The notes beneath the pieces are model-generated. The model ran no database searches. It was not told the DNA's origin and saw only the letters and a program-made list of their open reading frames with translations. From NCBI GenBank assembly GCA_905250125.1, contig CAJNOL010000889.1, forward strand, positions 32,213 to 96,212: a stretch of DNA of 64,000 nt, read 5' to 3'. This DNA comes from Rotaria sordida (taxonomy: Eukaryota; Rotifera; Eurotatoria; Philodinida; Philodinidae). Of the stretch, positions 51,451-61,585 are shown piece by piece (the first letter of the stretch is position 1; each line of letters starts with the position of its first letter). Position numbers and translations under genes: made by a program.

Positions 51451-52048
51451 GGTAAGATAGAATACCAAAAAAATACACACGTTTTTCCTGAAGAGTTCTA
51501 TCATTATTCGGTTTAAGATACATTCACAGGAATTCCGCATGTGTGGATGTTAGCCATTTCAGATAAAATAGGATATGCTTACATTTCACTTGACTTTGAT
51601 TATTTTTATGACAAAGTTCTTTTAGCATAGACAAATGTAAAAATGTTTGCCCTTTATCTCGACTATATATTAAAAAGTAATTGGCAAATATCTCTCTAAC
51701 TATACGAGAAGAAATCCGAAAACTTCAGAATACACTCTATGGCATGAATTGTATCTATGGTGAAAAATTCAGTCAGATTGAACTCCAAAAAAAAAAAATC
51801 CTTTTACAAATCGATTTTGCTAGATCGGAAATGTTTTGTCTATACATTATTCTGATCGTTATTTTTATCTTTTTAGTTTACAGAAAAGTCAATATAACAA
51901 CATATAAAATGCGGCAACAAAATATATACATAGAAAAAAATTGCAACAAGTAAACAATGAGAAGTCAATATGAGAAAAATATAACATGAAAAAAAGTTTA
52001 TCTATTTTTATATTCTAGATGTATTGACTTTGATTCGAATATTGATTT
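51451..52048. other. intergenic, no feature supported
   Basis: A 90-codon plus-strand frame (51681-51953) begins only at a TTG, is Lys/Ile rich and lacks splice or domain support. Not called. Confidence 0.4.
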
Positions 52049-53962
52049 TTATCTTTCGAAACATACACGTTCAAGTAATATTATTGGTTGAGGATGTTTA
52101 TTAGTTAAAATTTGTTCAATTAATTGATTCTTATCGATTGTTATTTTCTTTTGATAATTATCACCTTTTTCATGGATACTTCGATTAAGAGAAATATATG
52201 ATGAATTTGCTAAAAGAAAATAAAATGCTCTGTTTTTTTTTTCTTTTCAAAATTCATTAAATAAATTACATACATAAATTTGAATCTATTTCAAATACAT
52301 CTGGAGAATTAATTTTATGATTAATTTGTGGTACTTCTTGTTGTATTGGTTTATTTTGAATATCTTTCAATATTGTTTGTCTAAGAAAAGATAATGATAA
52401 TATTTTTTTTCTATTTTAAAAATGAAATCTTTAATTTACATTTCATTATTATTTTCTTGGCTTTGTTTTTTGAATAGTGGTGTTAATAAAATCTCATTAT
52501 ATTGTTGTAGAGTTTTATGCATTGTAGAAGATGGTGGAAGTGAAGGTGATAATTGAGTTTGAATACTAATAAAACAAATATAATTTATATTTTATTTAAA
52601 AGAATAAAAATCAATCACTAGAATCATTATCTATTCTCTAGTTTATTTTAAAGATTCATTGATTTGAAATACAATTCTCTTTAGGTTAAATTATTCTATC
52701 CGTATGAGGAAACATATCCAATTGATAAATCACTTTTGAACCGAAACCTTGTGAACAATACATAATTGACCATACTAAATCCAAATATCAGTGTCTCCTG
52801 AAACTCTGAAAAAACGAGTTACTACAGCGAATACTTTTTTGGTCTGTCCAGATTGTAGAGAGCATCAGGCAACAACTTGTTAGTTTTTTTTTTGTAATCT
52901 ACACCACTGAGTCTTTATGTATGCATATATATGTTTATTTTATTAATTTTCATGTTATGTAAATTTCTTTATTGTAAATCGATGTCATAGAATTCACCTT
53001 TCATTTGTCAGATAGTCGAAATATTTCTGTCTCAAGAAAGAACTTTTTTTCAGCCATATTATTTTTGCAGAAACGATGTTGTTTAAAAAGTTGTGCTTAC
53101 ATCGATAAATTCAATAGGCAAAATTAGGAATGATGATTTTTTACTCATATCAAATCGCCTGCAATCAATGAAACAAAGCTTTTTATACACAATTCCATAC
53201 GTCTCAAAAATCTAGACAGATAAACAAAAATATTTTGACAGAAAAAAATTTTTCACTGCCATAGACCCACTTTTGAGAGTGTCGGATCTCTGAAGATCTA
53301 GCAGCGTGTAGAACCCTAGTCTTCGTATTTATTAGAACATTATAAATTTTAATTTTCAATTGAATTTTATCTTGTCTATCATATAGGAATAAAATACTAA
53401 CTGAGTAGATTGATAATGTTGATTAACATTTGTTGGTTTTTGAGATTGAACATTTGGAGAGAAGAATAAATCATCTTGACTACTAGAATCCTTTAAAAAT
53501 AGAATATTAATTTTAAAAAGTTATTAAATGAATGTTTTTTTTTACAGAGGATTGCACAATCATTGATCGTCTTTTTGGTTGATGTCGAAATTCTGATGAT
53601 GATGACGAAGAAGAAGAAGAACTAGATCGATAACGATGTTTAAATTTTGATTGATGATCATTTTTTCTCGGATTCATTATATGAACAATTTTTGTTGAAT
53701 TTATTGATTTAGTTAATAATGTTAAATGTTTCTGACATGTATTTATATTTGATAAATTTGGTAAAATTGAACAAATTAAACAACAATTTTCTCTTGATAT
53801 TTCACTATTTTCATCACTCGATATTTCTGAATCAGTCGATAATAAATTTATAGTTGATATGTTTCTATTATCTGATATTGATGATATGTCTGTTTCTGAA
53901 TCATTCAATAGATCTTGTTTTTTATCATCGAATATATTTTTTAATTTAGATGAACGATTCAT
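52049..53962 (-). CDS. uncharacterised acidic, Ser-rich protein with a Cys/His cluster
   Basis: Five exons join in phase to 299 aa: 53546-53962, 53402-53490, 52440-52565, 52274-52380, 52049-52209. The first exon (139 codons) begins at an ATG and is Asp/Ser/Asn-rich. It has a small Cys/His cluster (C60, C61, C64, C76, H79; CCLIC...CQKH) that could bind one zinc, and a run of 11 Ser before a basic patch (QPKRRS). The rest is low complexity with many Gln, Asn, Pro and Ser, so it is probably disordered. I do not recognise a family, and short weak motifs allow no function call. Exon 2 uses an uncommon GTTAGT donor, required by the phase of exon 3. The gene is divergent from the CCHC/RGG gene, with 550 bp between the start codons, so the two may share a promoter region. 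Confidence 0.65.
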
Positions 53963-54512
53963 TATTTACAAAAAAGAATAAAATAAAATAAAATAAAATA
54001 TCTAACGTTTATTACGGTTTTATGACTATTAGAAAGAAGAGAATGGTCTATTTATATAACCATTGACTTAATTTTTCTATTTTTCTAACACACTAATGCA
54101 TTTGAAATAAAAACGAAGGCATTATTACTTAGCATTCTTATTCTATTGGTTATTTATATTTTCATCATTATTCTTCTCTTACTTTTGTTGTTTTTCTCTT
54201 TTAATATTAAGATACATGGCATTTTCTCTCACCCCCAAGTAAAGTAGATAAGGATTAACTAAGACTATTCGTTATCTGAAAAGATATAGTGATTACCATC
54301 GTTCTATTAATATTTACTATCGATCGATTTATTTAAAGGTTTAAATTAATAATAATTAGTATTTATTAGAAATAAGTAGATCTTATGTAATAATATAGTA
54401 TATATTAAGTAGATGAATCATAAATATTTTTCTTTTTTTTTTTTTTTTTTTTTTTTATTCACTGCTATTTTCAGATAGGAAAGGAAGGTAGTAGAACATA
54501 AATAACATCAAA
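53963..54512. promoter_or_regulatory. divergent intergenic region with outron-like poly-T
   Basis: The region separates two divergently transcribed genes. An AAATA repeat (53985-54000) lies by the minus-strand start. Near the plus-strand gene, a poly-T tract (54431-54456) is followed by CTGCTATTTTCAG. Confidence 0.4.
54431..54474 (+). promoter_or_regulatory. candidate trans-splice acceptor of CCHC/RGG gene
   Basis: A ~26-nt poly-T tract, then CTGCTATTTTCAG ending at 54474, 38 nt upstream of the start codon at 54513. Spliced-leader trans-splicing is known in bdelloid rotifers. The unusually strong acceptor without an upstream exon is what an outron would look like. A normal 5'-UTR intron is the alternative. 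Confidence 0.5.
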
Positions 54513-55554
54513 ATGAATTCGAGAGGTGGAAGTGTATGTTATAAATGCAATCAAGTAAGTTGATTTGAAACTTATTAAACTATGTTTTTTTTTGTTCAAT
54601 GATTTTATTCATTTTCTAGCCAGGTCATTTTGCTCGTGAATGTCCAGATGGTGATAGTAATAGTGGTAAAAAATTCCTTTATGAATATATATATATATTA
54701 AAATGTTATTTGATCTTTTTTTTTTCTTAATAAGGTGGTGGTGGTGGTGGTCGAGGAGGATTCAGTGGTGGACGAGGTTTGCTCACGGGACAAATTTTTG
54801 AAATTTTGGTATCCAACCATTGAATTTATTTTCTAGGTTCGTACGGTGGTGGAAGTACGTTTAGAGGACGTGGATCATATGGTCAGTTATTGTCTTAAAA
54901 AAAGAAAAAATCTACTATTGATTTTGAATTTTTTAAGAAAACAAAAAAAAAAAAACAAATTCTATTTGAAAATAATAATTCTATTTTAATAATTTTTTTT
55001 ATTGTAGGTGGTCGCGGAGGTTTCAGCGGTGGTGGTGGTGGTGGTGGTGGTTCATTTGATAGACAAGGTGGTCGTTGGTAATAGATAAATAATCTAATAT
55101 ACAAAACAAAAAAAAAACGTTATATATTTCTTTATTAGTTATCGATGTAATCAAACAGGTCATCTTGCTCGTGATTGTCCAGCAGATAGTGGTCAAAGTG
55201 TTTGTTATAATTGCAATCAACCTGGTTTGTATATTGTAAATGATTAATATCATTTAAAAGGAAAGTTTTTTGTAGGTCATTTAAGTCGAGATTGTACAGA
55301 ACCACGTTCAAATAATTTTGGTGGTGGCGGTGGTAGTGGTGGTTTTCGTGGTGGTCGTGGTATATAATGAATAATTTGTTGTTGTATTTTAATATATATA
55401 TGAAAAATTTTTATTTGAAGGTGGTGGCGGCGGTGGCGGTGGCGGTGGCGGTGGTAACTGTTATCGATGTTCAAAATCAGGACATTTTGCACGTGATTGT
55501 CCAGAACCAGATCAACGTAGTGGTTCAAATCAACATGGTAGTGAAGGAGATTAG
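54513..55554 (+). CDS. CNBP-like CCHC zinc-knuckle and RGG-box nucleic-acid-binding protein
   Basis: Eight exons join in phase to 182 aa: 54513-54554, 54620-54665, 54735-54776, 54837-54881, 55008-55077, 55139-55224, 55276-55359, 55421-55554. It has four CCHC knuckles (C-x2-C-x4-H-x4-C): [42 protein letters not shown] and [14 protein letters not shown]. They are separated by Gly-rich RGG/GGFSGG linkers. Knuckles 1 and 3 are split by introns, the first after CNQ and the third within the Gly. The family (CNBP/Byr3/Gis2 and plant or protist Gly-rich relatives) binds single-stranded RNA or DNA and acts in translation and mRNA control. Most internal junctions are phase 1 and split a Gly codon as G|GT, so Gly-rich exons can be skipped without a frameshift. 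Several donors are weak (GTTTGC, GTTTGT, GTCAGT). Confidence 0.93.
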
Positions 55555-55988
55555 TTAGATAAACAATGAAAACATATATGTCATTTTATATGTATGAACA
55601 GTCTCCTATTTACCATCAAAACAGTGTTCATACAAAAACAACATATTATTGATTTTAATCAGTTTTGTTCATTTGTTTGTTAGTTTTTCTTTTTCTTCTT
55701 GTTCTTTTTTTTCTTTGATTTCGTTATTTATCTAACTAAGTTTGAATTTGGTTACAATATGGAAAGAGAGAAGAAAACATGAAATATATAAAAATATGGA
55801 CTTGTTCATATATATATATATATTTTCTTTGTTTTGTTTTCTTTTTTATGTGTATCGTTTATTTTGTGTTGATTTGCTTATTGATTATCATTGTTCTACT
55901 CTTCAACAACTATTGATGTTCTTCTATGTACAACTTTATTGTTGTTATTGATTATTATGGAGAAAACAAGAAAATTTTGAAACATGCT

Positions 55989-55994
55989 AATAAA
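55989..55994 (+). terminator. candidate poly(A) signal of CCHC/RGG gene
   Basis: AATAAA about 435 nt after the stop. It is the first convincing signal downstream and implies a long 3' UTR rich in T tracts. Confidence 0.4.
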
Positions 55995-56329
55995 AGGCAT
56001 ATAAAAACAAAACTCTATCTATCTAAATTATTCGAAAATTCAATTTTTATGCAATAACGAAGTTTTTAAAACGAAAACTCTACACATATTATTATATGAA
56101 TGGCAATAACAAAATAACACTTGTTATATATGCCCTTATATCTTGACTCTTTGATATCACGAGTGTTTCAAATATCAGATCCATAAAAACACAGCATTCA
56201 AAGTTTTCTATTTGTAGACACATAATGCATAACAGTAAAACGATTACAAATGGAAAACCTTAATGGTATCACAAGAGAAAAGTCATTGTGCTAAGCTTGA
56301 GTGGCGTAATTAGCAAAAAAAAGTTATAG

Positions 56330-56397
56330 GAGGCTCGGTCCTCTGATAACGCATGTAGAGGAGGCGGTCAAAGTCTTCAGGAAGGAGGACCGAGCCC
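56330..56397. repeat. GC-rich hairpin
   Basis: GGCTCGGTCCTC (56332-56343) and its perfect complement GAGGACCGAGCC (56385-56396) enclose a 41-nt loop containing GAGGAGGCGG. It is much richer in GC than its surroundings. No tRNA or snRNA structure is recognised. Confidence 0.65.
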
Positions 56398-56438
56398 CCG
56401 TATGATTATACTACTATTGACGAGGAAACCTCTCCAGA

Positions 56439-56699
56439 TGTCAAAGCGCTTTTCGGTCGAGTCGATTTTCATTTTATGAGTAATAAAAATTCCACTAGAT
56501 TTTTCTACGAAAAGTTTTGGTCATGTAAACTATCGACGATCGACTTCACACTTTGCATGAACAAAGATCTCAGTGAGATTCATTCGTAAGACAAATTGTA
56601 GCTTTTCTAGTACTTCCTATTCTGAGATTCTCGAAAATGCAGAGAACTATTCTAGAATTTTCTATTACTCATCAAATGAATGTCGTCTTGATTTGACAC
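56439..56699. mobile_element. inverted-repeat element, ~260 bp
   Basis: TGTCAAA-CG ... ATGAGTAATA-AAATTC at the left end is mirrored at the right end (GAATTTTCTATTACTCATCAAATG ... TTTGACA). The arms are about 75 bp with moderate divergence. Non-coding. Confidence 0.6.
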
Positions 56700-57940
56700 T
56701 TGGAAAGATTTTCTCATGAGCTTTTAAGACAAGAACGATCTTCAAATAATTATTTGGGTAATTATACAACAATTTTTTTCATATTTAACAAAGATCATTA
56801 TCTTATTTTATTTTATTTTCTTCAATATCCAACATTTTGTAAATCTATCCTCTTAATAGAACATAAAAAGGATTACTTCATAATAAATAAAAATATCAAA
56901 TATCATTTTTTGTTTCAGATATCAAATCCTACTTAAGCATCTGTGTCAAAATTTTGATTATGTTTCTTATTTGATTTAAAAAAAAAATATAATTATTTTA
57001 TACAATGAAATTTTCCAAAAAAAAAAATTGTTGATAAACAATCTCGATATTTTCTTTGAAATATTTATATGAATAACTTCATGAGAATACTCTATCAAAC
57101 CTACATATTATGATAAAAAAAAACTAATCCAAAAGTAAATATTACGTATGAAGGAAGCCAATAACTTTTTCTTTTTTCAATTATTATATCATGAAATTAA
57201 AAATAAAGACAATTGATTAAATGACAGTAGAATTAAAATATAAATTAATACAATTTTATAAATCATCTAATATATAATTTAAACTTCTCTAACATATGAG
57301 ATGTATTCAGCAAATTTGACCATAATTCTTTTATGTGGAATGATTATTAAAAATTTATTATTATGAAAATAATCTTTTAAAAATTATTTCCTTACGATCG
57401 TAAAGAAAATAATTGTTTTCTCGTACTCTCATACAAACACAGTTCGAACCATTCTATTTGTATTAATTTTTCGATGTCAATTCTTGTATATTTGATAATT
57501 CCGAATATTTTGAATTGTATTTGTATAACAAAAAAAGCCATCATAAATGAGAGTAATTTCTCATTATGATCATTCGGATTGTCATATTTTAGTGAATGTT
57601 TGTTGAAATTAATGTGCAAATCATTTTTGACTTTCGATGATTTAATTTCAAATAATATGTATGTGCATCGACTAAGGTTCTATAAAGACGAATCCAAAAA
57701 AATGCTTTTACATTCATCGATCTTTACTGTCAAAAAATACATTTTCTTTTTTGCTCTTGTTTGATTGAATTTAAAAGAAAAATTTCTAGATGAGTTTGAT
57801 TTGTCAATCATCTCTAGTTCAGTTTATTTTTTATATTACTTAAATCTTTATAAATTTATTTGATAAATTTTTCCAATAACTAAGTATATATTTATTTAGA
57901 TAAGACAATATATATATATATGTGTATATGATAATATGTA
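56700..57940. other. intergenic, no gene seen
   Basis: Open frames here are AT-driven, start at TTG or lack splice context, and none shows a family motif. Confidence 0.4.
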
Positions 57941-57946
57941 TTTTTT

Positions 57947-58201
57947 TTATGTTGGAAATACATTGAATTTTTTACGAGAAAAAAATTGATTTGAATTTTT
58001 CTTACAAATTTCTTCTTTCTCATTTGCTTCATCTTTAATTTTACTATCGATACTTCGCGTAAACCAAACATATCGATTATTATTTTCTGATATATAAGAT
58101 GCTGGAGATTGATTAAATTTTTTCTTGAAATTGGATGGATTATATATTCCACATACAATATTTAATAATATTAATAATATAAATAATTGTGTTGAAGACA
58201 T
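57947..58201 (-). CDS. small secreted protein or peptide precursor (84 aa)
   Basis: Starts at the ATG at 58201. Residues 1-18 (SSTQLFILLILLNIVCG) form a clear signal peptide with a plausible cleavage after Gly. The remaining ~66 residues are hydrophilic, with RYVWFTRS and several basic pairs (KKK, RKK). These are potential prohormone-type cleavage sites, so a neuropeptide-like precursor is conceivable, but no copy of a repeated peptide or C-terminal amidation Gly is obvious. TTAATTTAG ends about 18 nt upstream of the ATG and could be a trans-splice acceptor. Single exon; family unknown. Confidence 0.55.
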   Translation of the reverse strand: MSSTQLFILLILLNIVCGIYNPSNFKKKFNQSPASYISENNNRYVWFTRSIDSKIKDEANEKEEICKKNSNQFFSRKKFNVFPT

Positions 58202-59210
58202 TAGATTAGTTTTTAAACCTAAATTAAATTTGTTATGATTAATAAATTGCTATAAAAGTATGTTATTAAATAACAAACCAATTATTTTGCTTCCTATATA
58301 CCAATAAAGATAAAGAAGTCAAATTGTCGCAACTATAAAATGAAAGATATAATAACTTTATTATTTAATAGGATTTCTACAGTAACTGAAACAAGCTAGA
58401 TGTACTTTTGACGTTATTTCCCACATGAAATTCTACGTCATCTGATATAATTATAATTACCTTTCGAACTCAAGACTTAGAGAAAAACCTTCAAAATACG
58501 ATAAGATCTCATCCGTCATAAATATCTTTTTTCCCTATTGGAAAGTAATAACAAATGAGTATATAATATATTAACATACAGGTGAATAGTCCGAAAAATT
58601 CTGCATTTTTTAAGTTCCTTTTGGGCACAAAGCAATTTGAATTTTTCGGATTTCTTATTTGAACACTCAAGGTTTTAGTAGCTTCTAATGTTTTTTTTTG
58701 CTTATTACAAAAGAATGGTATGTAATTATTTTTTGAACTACATATGAATGAGATTTAGACAGTATTCGCTATCGTGTCATATATCAAAACAAACTCGTCT
58801 GATTAAGTTTAACATGAGAAAAAAAAAAACTTGTATGTGGATAATATTTGTTCTATTCAATTAAAATCCTAAATTTCGATTTTGTCCTTATTTTGAAGAT
58901 TCAATTGAATACATTTAGTGTAGATTATCAATTGAATTTATATAGAGAATATTATTGATTTAGTTTTTATTAACTTACCACGATTGAATATTGAATATAA
59001 TATAACCTAAGTTTATATTAATTAATATTGTTTTGGAAAAAAAAGGGAGATGATGATCTTATATAGCTTGAAATATAAATGTGAACTAATCTTGAATGCT
59101 AAAGATAGGAGAAAGAAAACAAGTAGAAGAAAAGAAAGATTATTATCTACAAAAACATAAGAGAAATATAATTATAATATATTCTTCAACTGCTCAATGT
59201 TCTTGGACAT
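58202..59210. other. intergenic, no feature supported
   Basis: AT-rich spacer upstream of the small secreted protein gene, with no open exon-like block. Confidence 0.4.
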
Positions 59211-59212
59211 AG

Positions 59213-59390
59213 TCTTTTCAGACTCTTGTTTTTTTCTTGATCGATCAGTCAAGAGACTTTTTTTTTTCTTGTGATTGAGTCTTGAAATTCAGACAATGTT
59301 CATTTTGAATAGGAAAGAAACAAGATTTTTTTACTTGAAGTTAAAAAAATCTCGTCTGATCGATCATGAAAATAGAAATCTGAAAAGAAT
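59213..59390. mobile_element. inverted-repeat element, ~180 bp
   Basis: CTTTTCAGACT, then TTTTTCTTGATCGATCAG, on the left is mirrored by CTGATCGATCATGAAAATAG, then TCTGAAAAG, on the right. The loop is about 100 nt with further weak pairing (CAAGAGACTTTTTTTT and AAAAAAATCTCGTCTG). Confidence 0.6.
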
Positions 59391-60510
59391 TAAATAAGAT
59401 TTCTTCAAGTTCAAATAAGATTCTTATTTGATCTTCAAGACAAATGTCACGCAAATTTTTCTATATATACGTATTTGTTATTATACTCAATGTAACGAAC
59501 AAAAGACATCATACTTAGATAATGTATAAATTGCATGTTAATATCAAGTAAGTATAAATATTGTATAGAAAAAGAGAATTTATTGATCTATTAATAAATT
59601 TTATTGTAATTGATTTTTGAATGTTTTTCAAAAATAACATTATGAATACAAAGGACACTGACGATAAATGAAATCACTATCGATTTTAAGTAAACAATAT
59701 AATGATAATGAATTGATTACTTCTTTTATTGATAAACATGATCAATTTAAAATATAATTATAAAAATTGGGTTTTTTTTTGTTACTTAAATGTTTTGCAT
59801 TTTGTCTTATGCTATTCGAAATTTTATGACATGAGATGCACTGTGTTGTAGTCAATTTTTTTAAAGCTTAAAATGAAAATAAGCGCTCGTAATTTTTTTG
59901 CTGCTTGGAAAAGTTTGAAATCATTGATGTGTGACAAATATTACACTTGGTATCACTTAAAATATTTGCTATATTGTTATATTTGATCAAAAGAGTTCTT
60001 AATATTTTGAATAGACTACTCTCACTTGTATGATTTTTGAAGCAAATTAATTATACATGGATAAACAAAAATTTAATTCACTTTATCTTATGAGATTTAT
60101 CTTCAAAAAGCAAAAGTATTTTTTTTGTGTATAATTTCAATTATCAGTTAGATTTAATTGATAGATCGCTTAAAAACTCAAGAAGTTGTTTTCATAGAAT
60201 TAATAAAAATAATTTATGAAAAATAAAGACATCATATTGAGATAAATTACAACGGAAGGAAAACTTCAAGGATGCAACTCTTGACTATTGTCTCAGTGAT
60301 GTAAAAATAAATTGTTTCACATAGTTATTCTGAGTCAAACAACCAATTATATTCATTAAATACTATTTTTGTTAAGTTAAATTAACAATTTCTTCATTTT
60401 TTTCTTTTGTTTTTATTTTTCTTCATGAATGTGTAAATGTCCTTAAGGATGCTTCCTCCGCTTTTTTTGGTTATTTTTAGTTTTTAAAGAAAATAGAATG
60501 AACCTATATG
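59391..60510. other. intergenic, no feature supported
   Basis: AT-rich sequence with no gene or clear repeat. Confidence 0.4.
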
Positions 60511-60512
60511 AC

Positions 60513-60936
60513 ATTTTTACTACAGATACAGCATCTAAAATAAAGGAGATACATGTTCAAAGAAAATAATTTTAAACAAGGTTTTGCCATAGGATTAGTT
60601 ACAATTTCCGTCTAACTTTCTTCAATCGGGCTAAAAGTTTTATCTCAGAGATGGGTTTTAAGCTTGTTTATTTTTTATGAAAGAAATATGTAAAGATTCG
60701 GACTGAGTCCAGACATTCAGAGCACTACAAATCCGAATAGAAAGATTAAAAACGAAAACAGTCGATTATACCTATCGAGAATACTTTCAAGTATTCCTGG
60801 TCAAAATTTCAGTGTGATCGGATAAAGTTAGACAGGGATCGTAAGTGATCTTATGGGAAAACTGTGAAAATCTTGTTTAAAATTTTTCTCCAAACACGTA
60901 TCTTCTTATTTTAGATGCTCTATGTGTAGTAAAAAT
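60513..60936. mobile_element. foldback (MITE-like) element, ~425 bp
   Basis: TTACTACAGATACAGCATCT, then AAAATAA-GGAGATACATGTT, on the left and its complement on the right (ACGTATCTTCTTATTTTAGATGCTCTATGTGTAGTAA) define arms of about 130 bp. Further inside, GTCTAACTTTCTTC-ATCGG is mirrored by CGGATAAAGTTAGAC. Non-coding. Confidence 0.75.
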
Positions 60937-61456
60937 TTCATGCGGATCCGTTGTGTCTTCTTCTAGAATTACAAATGGTCAAAAAGAGAGGAATACTCTT
61001 AAAAGAAATTACTTTCCATATGATGATAAAATATCCATTTCTATTACAATTTTTTTTTTTTGATATGACGAAATCAATTTTGTTTATGTGCATTGCCTCG
61101 TTCTTATACTTTGCAAGTCTATAACATAATGATTGTTTACACATACAATTTGATGCCGACTTTGTTAAATTCAATTTGAAAAATAAAAATCAATGATATT
61201 GTTCTACTATCGAAGATTTCTTTTTTATATGCCTGTATTTCAATATGATGAATAGTCCGACATATATTAACACATGCTGCATTTTATTGCAAATCAAATC
61301 GATGTTTTATGACCATATTTATACTGTGTCATTAGCAGCTAAAAAATAAGATAAACCTAGGAGCTTAATTACAGTCGCCGAGACAGTCAAAAAAACAATA
61401 CTGTATAGTGTCATTTCATCTAATTTGTGCTCGTAAATAACTGTAAATGGATGTTT

Positions 61457-61585
61457 GGCAGACGCAATATCACAACTGTCTTCTATTGTGCGCCATACAG
61501 TAGTTAATAACCGTCAAAAGGTCTCAAAAATCGAGTATCCAATCGTTGACAATACATTGAAAGACGGTCGTAATATTGCGCCTAC
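61457..61585. mobile_element. inverted-repeat element with GC-richer ends, ~130 bp
   Basis: GACGCAATATCACAACTGTCTTC and the complement of GAAAGACGGTCGTAATATTGCGCC form arms of about 35 bp around a centre of about 60 bp. Confidence 0.55.

Noticed and set aside
51681-51953. 90-codon plus-strand frame with a hydrophobic segment
   Set aside because: Starts only at TTG; no acceptor, poly(A) or homology cue nearby.
54895-55558. Poly-Pro and poly-His minus-strand frames and a Val-rich plus frame
   Set aside because: Shadows of the Gly-rich GGT/GGC repeats of the CCHC/RGG gene in other frames.
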